From: Epiperipatus broadwayi
Taxonomy: Eukaryota; Onychophora; Udeonychophora; Euonychophora; Peripatidae
DNA length: 64,000 nt
NCBI GenBank assembly: GCA_028023455.1
Contig: JAQFVV010000516.1
Coordinates: 238,501 to 302,500, forward strand
Reading direction: 5' to 3'
Positions 37,931 to 50,341 of this stretch are shown piece after piece. The position numbers and the translations under genes are program-made. Every line of letters starts with the position of its first letter. Positions within the stretch are counted from its first letter, which is position 1. Under the pieces are notes generated by a model. It had not been told where the DNA came from. It saw nothing but the letters and a program-made list of their open reading frames with translations, and did no database searches.

Positions 37931-38589
37931 AGAAATATTTAAATAAAAAAAATATCATCAAGTGTAATGCCAAATCCACAATCAGTGGATTCTTAAACGG
38001 CTCTGCCTTGAGGCAGCAATCTCTGTTCTGGCTAGTGACATTATGCATTCCTGTCATGATTAAATATGTATTAAAAAGTTTCTTCACACACATTTACATT
38101 CTAGGTTCAAGAAATCGCAAGTGATAATTCAGTTAATAACTATCAAGCAAATGGAAATAAAGACTATGTTATTTTATGATTTTAAACTCAGAGTAAGGTG
38201 TGTGGGTGACCAATCCATCCATGTTTGTATACTATCTGAATAATGATACAGTCATAATGGTGGCAACATCAAGAATATTCTTTAAAAACATTTTTTAAAA
38301 CAATAGAATAACTTATTGCTTGAAAGTTTAGGAAAGGTTTGAGCATTAGAAGTAAGCACATCTGACTTGCAATTCTTTGAAACCTGGCTCCAGAATTAGA
38401 CATTTTAACATTGCATCAAATAGGCTAAGACAATATTCTAGTAACAAGATATTTATTTTATTGTAATAATAATAATGGTCTTCCATATAAGAATAATAAA
38501 TCTACATAAATTTATTTATATGTATTTTATTTATACTTATTTATGTATTTCCTTCAATTAGTTCCATATATATATATAATGTTTTCACG
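37931..38589. other. No firm gene; possible 5' end of LINE copy B
   Basis: 37980-38060 is less AT-rich than its surroundings and could be the 5' part of LINE B. The rest is AT-rich with no supported feature. Confidence 0.35.
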
Positions 38590-39020
38590 GTTATATGATG
38601 TAGATAAATTATAACTTTTTGGGCTGTACCACCGATATTTCGACGGACTAGCAACCGCCATTATCAAGGTTATCTTTTGAAAGAAAAACCATTAGATCTT
38701 AAAAAATAACGTGACTGTGTGCGAGATGAGAAATGAGATTCAAGGTCAGCATTCACAATATGAGGCTTATCAAAATGTTTATTTCTCTCAGTATTTTTAC
38801 CTATTAATTTTAAGTTAATATTAAATAAAATGAGAGGTTTCCACATAGCTGGATACATTGTGCTTCATCTGCCCTATTTAAACCAGTAGGTCTCTTTAAT
38901 ATTTCAATTGACTCTCTCATGGTTTTTAAATCATATATTTCCAAATTAGCAAGTATTTTTCTATTGTCAAAATTAGGTTTGTGACCAGTTTCTAAATAAT
39001 GGGAAGTAAAAACTGATGAA
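38590..39020 (-). pseudogene. Penelope-like element 3' fragment (GIY-YIG domain, second half)
   Basis: Minus-strand frames read FTSHYLETGHKPNFDNRKIL, ANLEIYDLKTMRESIEILKR and PTGLNRADEAQ; then a shifted frame MYPAMWKPLILFNINL (38670-38858). The H..ETGHK.NFDN..IL, R.SIEI and NR.DEAQ blocks are those of the second half of PLE GIY-YIG domains, including the catalytic-type E in ESIEI. The YIG half is not seen. Downstream, 38625-38668 looks like a decayed hammerhead (TTGATAA; GGCGG/CCGTC; GAAA). Frameshifted and inactive. Confidence 0.65.
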
Positions 39021-42000
39021 AGAAAGACAAAGAAGTTATAGAAAGTGGAATAATTTTTTTAAAATAAATAAGAAAATAAGTGGACTAAATTGTGAAAATT
39101 CTCTACTATTTCTTTTATGGATAAAGTTTTCTCATACTACTCAGAATAATATTGGTCACATGGAGCGCTAAATTTTAAAAGTACCCGGCTCTGGCTTTTA
39201 TCAGCTAATAGTTTAAATTTACTTTATTCAAACACATAGATATGATAAAATTTTGTTGAAATGATTTATTATAACTTACTTATGATGAACAAAATAATGA
39301 TGAAATTGTGTAAATTAATAACCGTCAGAATAACTAAGAGGAAAATTATGCTGAATTATTTAGTGGAATCATTTACTGACTCTCGGTTGATAAATTTTAT
39401 GTTCTTGATATGTAAAATAAAGTTAAAAATGGAAGAGTTATCTATTCTAACCCTCTACATTATTGGAATAGTCGTAATATATCAAATAACCTTACCATTC
39501 ACACCTATAAAATGAGTGATAGAATGGGCGACTTAATAATATTCAATAATTAGTTACAAACAACGTATATAAGCCTGGATAAATTACTGACAATGGATTT
39601 AATTGTTATGAAAATTCTATTAAATGCTAGAAACCTAAAAAGGAATAAAGTCATAAACTTTTACTTGGATTATCTTACCGAATTGGAGATATTTCATTTT
39701 ATGACAAGTAATATGATTCTAATACACGCAAAAGCTGTTCATAATATCCTTTAGAAAATTCTAAGAACATTGGAAATTATCGCAGTTTTTGTCAAATTTT
39801 ACTTTTAACCTACAGGAACAATGTTTGTATGTTTTTTTAATGTAGTTAAGTCATCATTTTCATTGTGAGCCATGCCTATATTTCCGTTTAAACTTTCAAG
39901 TCTGAACTAAAAAAAAGGAACTTTTATTTTAATGATTAAATGTTGACATGTATTCCTTCCTATTGCCTGTAATAGATAGGTAGATTTTTTTTTATGCTTA
40001 ATTTAATTTATTATTGTTGTTATTTATTTATATGTCTAATCTCCTCTAGAACGTCTCGGAGATTTTGGTATAAATTATACCAAATCGGTAATATTTTTTT
40101 TTTGGTATTATGTTAAAAGAAAAATGGATATTCTCATGCTCATATTATTAGTCCAAATTAAATATTTAATGTTGTGCATTGGTTAATAATGATAGATAGA
40201 CACATAGAGATAGTTAAATTTACTTGACAGTATTGACTTTAAGTTGAAATTCATTCATAATTCTCACCAGTAATAGGTTTGTTTAAATTTAATTCTTGTT
40301 AGTATGACATTTTATCGTTTGATATGATTTAGAAATCATTCTATATATGATCGTATATTCGCGTGTGTGTGCACAATCATAAACTATTTTACCAAAGTCA
40401 TATTTTGCTTTTCTATCAGTTTCGGTTTGGTGTCATATGTTAAATGAAGATAAAGAATTGAGAGTTTATCTGCTTATAGAATTGTTTATATAAAATGTGT
40501 TGAGTACATTTGGATGAAGAAGCGATTGAAGGGATGATTTTTAATATGTGGATTGAGTAGTACTCTCCTTAGTTATTTACTTGTTCAATCGTGGGTGGTA
40601 GTATATTTTCTTGTTTAAGAGCATATGATGAGATAGTAGTATTTCTTAAATGAAGTGACAAATGCCCCATTTATTGATGATAAGTCAGCTGAGTTCTGAA
40701 ACCTTTGTGTCCTAAAAGTTAGTAGATATTATATGGAATGAGTTAAGTTTGAATTTGAAGTTTTAATTAACCCTCACACGCATATATGTAAATATTAATT
40801 TATTGTTATCTCCCTCTCCTTCTTCATTCTAGCGTAATTATCGTCAGTTAATATATGTTGGTTATATTAGATAAATGTTTTATAGATTTCTATGATATGC
40901 TTGAAATAAGATCATTGATTTAATGATTAGCTTATTGCACCATCCGTTCTGCAAGTAAACTGATAGAAATTATAATTTATAAATTCGTTGTGTTTGTAAT
41001 TTTATAAAGGCGCACACATTCGGAAATATGACAAAATTTTAGATATAGAAAAAAACCGTCACTAGAATTAGTAGGTATAAATATTTTGTCAAATCATATC
41101 ATTCATAGTATCACTATTTCATTGTTATTAATTTTATTAATTCATCCTCCGGTATGAAAATATTATTAAATTAGGAAATCTTACTTTATCTAATGCAAAG
41201 AGTAATAAAACTTTCACTTAGATTTATATAGCAAATATTAACCTACAGATATTCAAAAATAATTTTATAGTATCAGTTGATTCTTTGATACTGTTTGTCT
41301 TGGCTTATTAAGAGCACAAGTGATGATAGATGTATTAACATTGGAATGTAAATGTATAATTTTCTTTTATTGTTTATTGTTGGTGAATAAGCAAATAGAG
41401 TAATAAATGTAAATAAGATTATAAATAGAAGGAAGCGTCTTCAAATATTAAATGTACAAAATTATATAGTTTAATGTTATTTAATCAGCTGTGTGTTTAA
41501 TGTAAAGGTAATATTAAGATTATATCTTATAATAAATGTTTTGTTGAAATAAAACTCCCTCTGAATTGATTTATCATGTACGTTCGATTGACCATTTCCA
41601 CACACACATATGTTCAACATAAAATAACCATAATATTTATTAATTTGTTAGCATATACAATTTATCTTGATAACACTGAGTTAATTGATCCAAACACTGT
41701 AAATGCCAAGAATAAATCATACCCTATTTAAAATTGTATCACTGGTCAGTATAACATTATATGCCATTTATTTAAACAATACAGATTTAATAGATCCTAA
41801 CATTGTAATGCCAAATTATGATTTTACCTTGCTTAGATTAGATAATGATGTGAGATAAAAAATGTACCCAATCTTTATCATTGTCTATACTTTATTTATT
41901 GTAATGATTATCAATTTTACAATAGCCCTTATTACTTAATAGTTATATTGTATTAGGATTGATTTGTTGTTTACATAGCAGAGCCCTGAGATGAGTTCAT

Positions 42001-45000
42001 CATTTAAGAAACACTGATATAGATGTTCAATGTAAATTAAATGTTAGTAGAGTGGTTATTATTGTGGTGATCCCAAGCATATTAGATGAGCGGTATGATT
42101 GGTCTAGCATGTACTTGGATGGTGAGAGAACTGAATATATCATGATTTGAGTTAATTCATAAATTGTTTTATTTTGATAACTTAATAGATGCTTATAATA
42201 TAATTGAAGCAACATTATATAATTGCTATGTGTAAATGCTTCTCTCACCCCCATTTGCATTCTAGATGACCACAATACCCTATAACCCCCAACTGAGCTA
42301 ATCTATAGAGTAGTAGTATCATAAGAGTCTTATTGATAAGTAAATTATATTACATTGGTAATATAAAAGAAAAAAGTATGCATATTTTTCTAAAATCATG
42401 GCTTATATTTTTAGAATAATAATAGTTTTATGTGTAATTAATGCACACATACACCTGTTCATATGTTCATATAACAGATTGATATCATAAAAAATATTCC
42501 AAGCAATTCTAGAAAATAACAATAAAATATACATCATATAAAATTAATGTATTTTATAAGATTTACCTAGTGACACTACACTTGTCAGTCACTCTTAGAC
42601 ATTTTCTGGTCCAATATTTAATATAAGAAAATATATTAATTAATAATAACAATTATCCAACATAACACTATCACACCTTAAAATATTTATGAAAAAATTT
42701 TAAAATAAAAAAAATATTCTTTAAAATATTAATTATGTTTGATTAAATAAAAATATTTAAGTGTATTTTTTCCTACCCTGACACTAATAAAACTTAATAC
42801 TACAATTAGTATGTAAAATGATAATAAAAACTATAGTTATTAAAACTCCAATTCTTTTCTTCTCTCTATACAGTTCAATTTTACATTTTTTTTCTTCCTT
42901 CTAATATTTTACTAGAAGTTCCCAAGTGCTTGTTGCTTAGTGGCACTACTGTCCAAAAGCTTTAAACACAAATACTTTTTTTCTCCTTCCCATGCAGTTG
43001 CTCACAAATAAAAAAAAATGAATGAAAATGAAGTTGACATTTCAATCCAAAATTATTTTGTAGAATAATTATTAATCCTGTTATGAAAGTCTATAAATTA
43101 TAGTCCATTGTCTGTATCTTCCAAGGATAATAATTATTAAATGTGATATCACTTGGAAAAGTTTTAAAAATAATCTCCAGAGTTTTTCCCATTCACTTTG
43201 ATTCTATTGGTTTTAGATGCATCATTAACGGTGATAAATGTATGCGTATTTTATGGAAAATACATATTTTTTATATCCCATTCAAAAAAAAAAACATTAT
43301 TTTACAGTAATGCATGTATACAGTCATTTATAAAGTTATATTTCTTTAGTCAGGATAATATTTTTTTTAATTATTTATTTATTTATTTTTCTGACAAATA
43401 ATTTTTAAAAAAAAACCGTTTTTATAATATTAAGACAATATCTTTTAATGACAATTTGTCATAATAATTATACCAATAATAATGTTGGTTTTTTCTTTTT
43501 AATCATTTTTTTTCTAGAGAGATTTGTAATAAACTTTTTTAAGTTAATATTTTAAAAGATTACCTGCAATTTTTTTATGAGAAAAAAATATACATAGTTA
43601 CTAATGTAAGCATAAATGGTATATTTTCCTTATAGGTTCAATATTAAATTTATTTTCTCAGTTTTAAAAAAATATTAGTTTTTTAAGTTTTCAAATAATG
43701 TTTTATCATCTAAATAAAGACTTTAAGATTTTAAAAATATAAGGCATAGACATGTCAGTTTTTTGAAAAGTATTTCTACATGAAACTCTTGCAAATATTC
43801 AAAGTATTAAAAATGAATAATTATACAATATTTTCCATAAGACATTTAAAATTATACTTTCCTTTATCAGCTGCATTTCTGTTGTTAATTCGTTTAAATA
43901 TATTATCTTTGGTATTAAATCTATATTTTTACCATGAAGTTGGCTTAAGCTTCAATAAATTAACGAGTAGAGATTTTTTTAAATTTAGGGCTGCATTATT
44001 ATTTTAACTTAGTAAATTAATAATCCTTCAAAAACCCTCCTTAAAAATAATAATATTAAGAAGTAGACTACATAATATTGCGATGTTGATAAATGGTAAT
44101 AATATTGCTAATATTAAGTTAAGTTATTAAGTAAGTAAAAAAAAATGAAAGCATCTACTTTTATTATCTAATATTCAACTTATGATCTAATATACATACT
44201 TGTCAATTTTGTGTAATTAAAATTTAGAAAATAAAGTGCATGACTCATATTAAATATTAAATATTATTACAAGATTTAATTCCAGAATAATTCTACAATT
44301 TTATTTAAACAAATTAAACCCTTTAAATAACATTTTAAAAATAATACTTTATTAATTTATCCAATTTTTAATTTTAATTTATCTATTTTTAAAATTTAAC
44401 TTTACTAACTATTTATTTTAAAGCTATTCAATTAAATAAATTTCCTAACATTTACTTTCATGATACACAAATGTTTCAATTTTTAAAACAATTTTTGAAG
44501 CAATTTTGAAACTTTCTTTTAGAAACATTGTAAACACAAAAGTATGCATATTTGCTGATCACATGACTTAAAACCTAGACAATATGTATCAATTTTTATA
44601 ATTTTTGTCTGAAAACAGAAATAGCTTAAACATTTTATTACAAAATATTATATTATAAAAAAATAATAAAATATAAACATACAATTTGGAATAGCAAATT
44701 TTGAAATTATTTAAACAGTAATAAATTTAATATATTTGTCTACCATAAAATATTATATGTTTAATAAATAATTTATAACACAAATATTAAATCTATTTTT
44801 TATTTAAAGTACATTAGCTTATTTAATTTTAAACTATTATTTTAAAACCAACTTTTAACACTTTGTTTAAAAGGACTTTTACTATATTATTTTACTATGG
44901 CCAGTTTTCCCAACCATACAAAAGTCATAATATTTAGCTTTACTTTATACTTTTAGCATTTACACATAGCTTTTTATATATTTATAACTCTCAATTCTAT

Positions 45001-45150
45001 TTTAACAACTTTTTTAAAATTTTTATTGATATTATACAGTATTCATACAATTTCAGTTTTCCCTTAGTTTAAAAGTTAAAAATTTTTCAAAAATTGACTT
45101 AGTAAACCTATTTGGACCTACTCAAAAGAGTACTATATATATATATATAA
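39021..45150. other. No recognisable gene
   Basis: Six kilobases of AT-rich intronic sequence. Frames at 39261-39515, 42027-42275, 43198-43401 and 43780-44007 show no motif or splice context. 40300-41000 is slightly less AT-rich. Nothing supported. Confidence 0.45.
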
Positions 45151-45269
45151 AGAATGTTACCATTAACACTAACTGAAATAACTATACAATTATCTAAACC
45201 TTATTGGATATTTGTAAGTGTATAATGGTTTAGATATTTGTATGATTATTTCAGTTAGTGTTAATGGTA

Positions 45270-45352
<83 letters not shown>

Positions 45353-45600
45353 TATTAACACTAACTGAAATAATCAACAAATATATATATATATATATAA
45401 AGTTACCATTAACACTAACTGAAATAATCATACAAATATCTAAAACATTATACAATTACAAATATCCAGTAATGCCCTCTGTTTAAGAGTCTATCTCAAT
45501 GATAGTGAACTTCAAAATGATACTAAGTTCATTCTTATTAAAATATAGACTCTTAAACAAAGAGCGTTACTGGATATTTGTAATTGTATAATGGTTTATA
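45151..45600. repeat. Nested inverted repeats around (AT)n tracts
   Basis: TTACCATTAACACTAACTGA occurs at about 45158 and 45402, and its reverse complement at about 45250. A further partial copy (ATTAACACTAACTGAAATAA) lies at 45353. Separately, ACAATTACAAATATCCAGTA near 45451 mirrors TACTGGATATTTGTAATTGT near 45569. The longest (AT)n here is 45275-45351. The minus-strand frame at 45273-45455 is an artefact of the AT repeat. Confidence 0.8.
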
Positions 45601-45872
45601 TATATCATTGTGTTTATCAAATCTCATGTGAAAATTGTAAAACTTCTTACATAGGTATGAGTAATCATCACATCAGTGTTAGGAGAGATGACCATGCTAA
45701 TGCAGGTAAACAACACTTATCATCAGCAGCACTCTTACTCCATACTATAGAGTCAGATCATAAAATTGATTTTTCTTGTACCAGGATCATATCCAGATGT
45801 GATGATCTATACCAGTGCAAAACTAGAGAAGTCATTGAGATACGTAAAAGGGCAGATTGTATCAATAAGTGA
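45591..45872 (+). pseudogene. Penelope-like element GIY-YIG endonuclease fragment
   Basis: The open frame reads VYQISCENCKTSYIGMSNHH, then VRRDDHANAGKQ, LSSAALLLHTIESDHKIDF, and KTREVIEIRKRADCINK. It carries the VYqI.C..C...YIG start, an H..e..H.idF centre, the catalytic-type E in REVIEI and the terminal IN typical of PLE endonuclease domains. The upstream RT is missing and the 5' side is formed by inverted (AT)n repeats. Downstream, 46027-46070 (TAGATGA, TTTG/CAAG, AAAATGTCGG) resembles a decayed hammerhead. It is a 5'-truncated PLE copy on the opposite strand to the other two. Confidence 0.7.
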
Positions 45873-46139
45873 GATGATACATGCAAACTTCTTTCTATTT
45901 GGAAAGATTTATTTAAAAAACATTCTTAATTTATCATTTTTGCTATTGGTGTAATTTTAACATTTTTTTTTTTTTCAAATCAGTGATGGTAGTGCCTCTA
46001 CAACTGTCTTTCTATCTTTTATCACCCAGTAGATGATTTGTGTGATCAAGTCAAAATGTCGGTATATCAATGTTCTAAACACGGATGAACCCGCAAAATA
46101 TGTCTTTTAAATATGCAAACTGTGAAAATCTTTGTATCA

Positions 46140-46140
<1 letters not shown>

Positions 46141-46198
<58 letters not shown>
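46141..46198. repeat. (CA)n(TA)n microsatellite
   Basis: About 14 CA repeats followed directly by about 14 TA repeats. Confidence 0.95.
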
Positions 46199-46199
<1 letters not shown>

Positions 46200-47530
46200 C
46201 AGTTAATGCTATATAATTTTATCAGTGCTATTATTATTCTTATTATTATAAAAATCAGTATTTATTATTTTTTATAATATTTTAAACTTATATTGTAGTT
46301 AATATATATTTATTCTTTGCTATTTTTAGTGATCATGAAATAATATTATCTGTATTTCAACATGCTTATACTGCAATGTCTTTGTAATTTTATAAAGTTT
46401 ATGACATGAACTATTTTAATGGTTTGTTTGTTTAATAAAAAACAATTAGAATAACACATTTACAATTTAACATTAAATAAGTAGATTGTTGTAATAAATG
46501 TAATTTATATTCTGAGGGCAACATTTTTCTATAATTCTCTCTATAAAATAGAAATTCATAAAACAGTAATATATAATTGAAAACCCATTAAAATGAATAC
46601 ATATTTTTTTAAAAATATAATTGTAAATTTCAAAGTTTTAATTTTTTTTCAACGTTTTGAATAGTTTTAAAACATTTACATTTTTTAGTTATATTTGTAA
46701 AATTGTATCATAGACAGTTTTTTTTTTTATGAAAATTATATTGTCTTCATTTTGTATAGCCATATTTTATTAAATTCTATTTAATTTTGTAGCCTGGTAG
46801 TTTTATTTTATTATTGGAAAATCCAACTAATAGTTAAATTGTAAGGTTTGATCTATAGGCTATAGAAAAATATTTGCATTTCCATGGAAAATTTGTCTGA
46901 TAAAATTGAGAACGTATAATAAAACATCAGTAAAGCTTTTTATTGTTTTCGGGTTTTATATCCCAGGGTAATATATACAATAAAAATTTTAAAATAAACA
47001 TTTTAGCATATTTTAATTTTATTAAATAAGTAGTGTTAGATAGATTTTTAACTGTTTAGTATAAAAGAAACAAAATAGCTAATACAATTCTCCAAGATAT
47101 ACTTTCAGATAGAAACTGACATTTTGTAAAACAAATATTAGTTATTTTTTTTCTTTTTCTTACAGCAATTTTTTTTGTATTTACTAAAGGAATGCTCAGA
47201 ATTAAATAAAAGAACATTATTTACTTGCAATTAGTAATATAAAAAATGCTCAAAATTAAATAAAACTTAATTAATTATTTGCAATCAGTAATATTAAAAT
47301 TAGTATAATAGTAATTATACTTTTTATTATTACATTTAATTAGTATTATCAAAAAATATTATTAAATATTTTGTTATCTATATTTACATATAAACTAAAC
47401 TTAGCAAATAATTACAAAAAAGTTATAACACATACATATTACATATGTGCATAACTTCTGATATAACTTAGTGTGAACTTTTAATTTATCCTTATTTGAC
47501 TTTAACATATCTTTTATTTAATAATACATT
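46199..47530. other. No recognisable gene
   Basis: AT-rich intronic sequence upstream of the second channel exon. A degenerate direct repeat (GCTCA(G/A)AATTAAATAAAA at 47193 and 47248) is present. Nothing else supported. Confidence 0.5.
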
Positions 47531-47531
47531 A

Positions 47532-47534
<3 letters not shown>

Positions 47535-47575
<41 letters not shown>

Positions 47576-47620
47576 TATAAGAATCCTATATATATATATA
47601 TATATATATAGGATTCTTAT
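47535..47620. repeat. Two adjacent (AT)n palindromes reaching the exon start
   Basis: TTTAATATAT...ATATATTAAATA, then ATAAGAATCC-(TA)n-GGATTCTTAT. The right arm of the second palindrome (GGATTCTTAT, 47611-47620) is the acceptor G and the first nine bases of the channel exon. Confidence 0.85.
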
Positions 47621-47755
47621 GAAGAATTGCTTCCTCCTCCTACTGGCACACTACAACTTTTTGTACATCCTAGGAACGACTTCCTTCAAGCATTAGAAAC
47701 TGGGATAATTCTTGGTCCAGGAATGACAACTTATGTTGGATTAACATATACAAAG
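47612..47755 (+). CDS. DEG/ENaC-family channel, following internal exon (extracellular domain)
   Basis: This is a 48-codon open exon beginning DSYEELLPPPTGTLQLFVHP and containing LETGIILGPGMTTYVGLTYTK. The g.l.lfvH, some 12 residues, then GI.l.PG..T.vgl is the conserved block that follows NGL...LD in DEG/ENaC channels, just before the (L)P.PYg.C segment, which is not in this exon. The acceptor AG at 47610-47611 is embedded in (TA)n and the donor is AAG|GTTATA at 47756. It joins in phase 0 to the exon at 16961-17092. No polypyrimidine tract is visible, only TA repeats, which is unusual. The next exon was looked for downstream and not found. Confidence 0.75.
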
Positions 47756-48653
47756 GTTATACTTTTTGTAATTATTATTATGTATGATAATGCATTTATT
47801 ATTTTCTTTATTTAAATATTATATGTGAAAATATTCATTCAAAATATAAATATTAATAATATAATGTGGATTTTTTCTGTGGATTTTTAAATAAATTTCA
47901 ACTATTATATAACCAAGAAAAGAACTAATTAAACTAATATTGAAATTTCTGCCATCTACTAATAGTAGTATTATGACTGTCTTTAAATAAAAAATGGTAT
48001 GCGCTATCTTTATAACAGGAGGTAGATCAAATATTAAAACTTAATTTGTGTGAAAATATGAAATAATACATTTCCTATATATTTTGACAAGTAAATAAGT
48101 ATCCTGTAAAGGGTTACTTACTTGAGAAAATATGCAGGAATATGTACTAGATCCACATTTCACAAATATAAAATATTAATATATAATCTACGTCTCTTAC
48201 ATAAAAGTAGGGCATAAGATATGTGCTATTACTTATGGGTCAAAAATTTGTCAGACAACTCTAATTACAAGAAGATATGGCTTCAGTTGGCAGTATCAAT
48301 TTTTAATTTGCCCTTTGCCTTGTTAGTCTTGTGCTGAAATTTATCTAAAAATACATAGAAATATATTTTTTTTACAGTTCAATGTATATTTTTAATCAAG
48401 GTTATTTGATGTTATATTGTCAATCCACAGATAAACTATTTATCCATTCTATCATTGTTTAATAAATTAGTATCTAGTAGAGTAATAATAAATATAAAAA
48501 GGAAAACATAAGACCCTTAACAATAGACAATTAATTAGTTTAATGAATATTATATCCTTTATATTTTGTGTGCAGAGAAAACTGTAATTTTTTTTGAACA
48601 CATTAAAATATATGAAACTGTTTACACATATGAACACATGAAGATACAGAAAT

Positions 48654-48687
<34 letters not shown>

Positions 48688-50231
48688 TTACAATGTGTCT
48701 TAGTAAAAAGGTGACATATAGAATAAAACAATATTTTAGTTTTGTGTTATTTTAGATTATTCAAATTAGTTTCTTTGTTGTTGCAATATTTAAATTCTTT
48801 ACTAGAATTGACTGCTAAAACTTTGGCAGTTGGATATCCTGAATTGAAGTATGATTTGTCCTTTTCTTGTTTATCTTTAATTTTGGGAATAGTAAAATAT
48901 CAATGAGAACTAAATTAGGAAAATAGGGATCAGTGTTCAAGCACTAAAATATTTTTCTTGCCAAAAACCACGCACAATCTTAACACTGTAAGCCAATGTA
49001 TTATTGACCAATGCATTGGTTGTGATATTAAGTTATTTATATAAAATTTTGCCCATATATGACTTATAAAATTCAAATTGTAATTAGCATTTATTATTTG
49101 ATCTTCAGAAATGTACTCACATGAATAATGCCTCTAAAATAGAAATGTGAAAATGTATTAATTTTGCTTTTTAAATTTGCATTTATTTGTTTTTCCTTTT
49201 CTGGTTATCTTTATTCTATACTCTGATATTTTGTTAATGCTTCACATTGAAAATAGTGCATATCTTCATCTGATAATATTTGATAAAAATTATGGGTTCA
49301 AAGTCATGGTTGGTTACATATCTTTATCATATTCTATTCAGATGGCTTTGTTTAATTTTCAATAAGTAAAACACAAAGCATGTGCACATTTCCCAACTTT
49401 TTAAAATGTTCCATTAAAATGCAATGGATAACTTTTTGAAATATTATTAAGTCCTCAATAAATGTAATAAATAGCATCATTTGATTTGAAGAATTTTTGA
49501 AAGTTTTTGCATGTTTTCTTTGCTTTCTGTTGTTTTTAATGTCCTTGATCTTGAATCATCTTCAATATTTTCTCTGTTATCACTAAATGTTGAAAATCAC
49601 TTGAAAATGTTCTTGCAGTCTATAGTTTTACTGCTATACAGAGTTTAATTCATTATAAACATTTCTGTAGCAAAATATAAGACAAATTTTAATGTTAGTG
49701 CATGTCTCCATCATGAAGTCTCTACAAAATATGAAACACACTATGAATTTGCTATTGTAACTTGTGATCAAGATGTGCAGCATCTTAAAATTTTTGTTGT
49801 GAATAAATAAACTATGTTTCTATATAAATTATACACTAATTTAGAAATGGCATGCAGGCTGATTATAGAAAGAACTACTCACTTTTATCAGGCTAGACCA
49901 TGTGTACTGTAATGAAATATATATGACATTCCAAAAATATAAAAGATGAATAGACTCAGGGTTGTATCACCAATAAATTGCATCTGGCAATCAAATACAC
50001 ATATCAACCATACTAAAATAATTTCAATAAAGGTTTTAGTTATTCATAGTAAAAAGCAAGTTTTATTTCAAATATACACACATTCCTTGAGTGAAAAAAT
50101 ACTTGTTTTCAAGATGCTATTTATCCTTTAAATATAATAATTAATTGATGAACATGCTCATTCTTTCACATTCATTTCAAATTGACTAAAAATTCATTCA
50201 ATTAAACTGTTTCATTTTATAAAAACACAAG
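47756..50231. other. No recognisable gene (next intron of the channel gene)
   Basis: AT-rich sequence with a (CA)(TA)n tract at about 48655-48686. Frames at 48467-48661, 49177-49365 and 49946-50131 have no motif. Confidence 0.5.
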
Positions 50232-50243
50232 GTAAATCACACA

Positions 50244-50277
<34 letters not shown>

Positions 50278-50341
50278 TGTGTGATTGGAATATGTACAAT
50301 ATATATATATATATATATATATATTGTACATATTCCAATTT
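50232..50341. repeat. Two back-to-back perfect palindromes with (AT)n centres
   Basis: AATCACACATTCAT-(AT)n-ATGAATGTGTGATT is followed at once by GGAATATGTACA-(AT)n-TGTACATATTCC. Both pairs of arms match exactly. Confidence 0.9.

Larger units (their letters stand above)
17093..47611 (+). other. Intron of the DEG/ENaC gene (~30.5 kb)
   Basis: Inferred from the flanking exons: donor GTATGA at 17093, acceptor TATATATAGG with AG at 47610-47611, phase 0. It contains a Penelope-like remnant, a foldback, an intact antisense LTR retrotransposon, two LINEs and two more Penelope fragments. An undetected small exon inside cannot be excluded, but the two protein blocks are adjacent in the family, so none is required. 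Confidence 0.55.

Noticed and set aside
45273-45455. 60-aa minus-strand frame
   Set aside because: Translation of (AT)n and inverted repeats.
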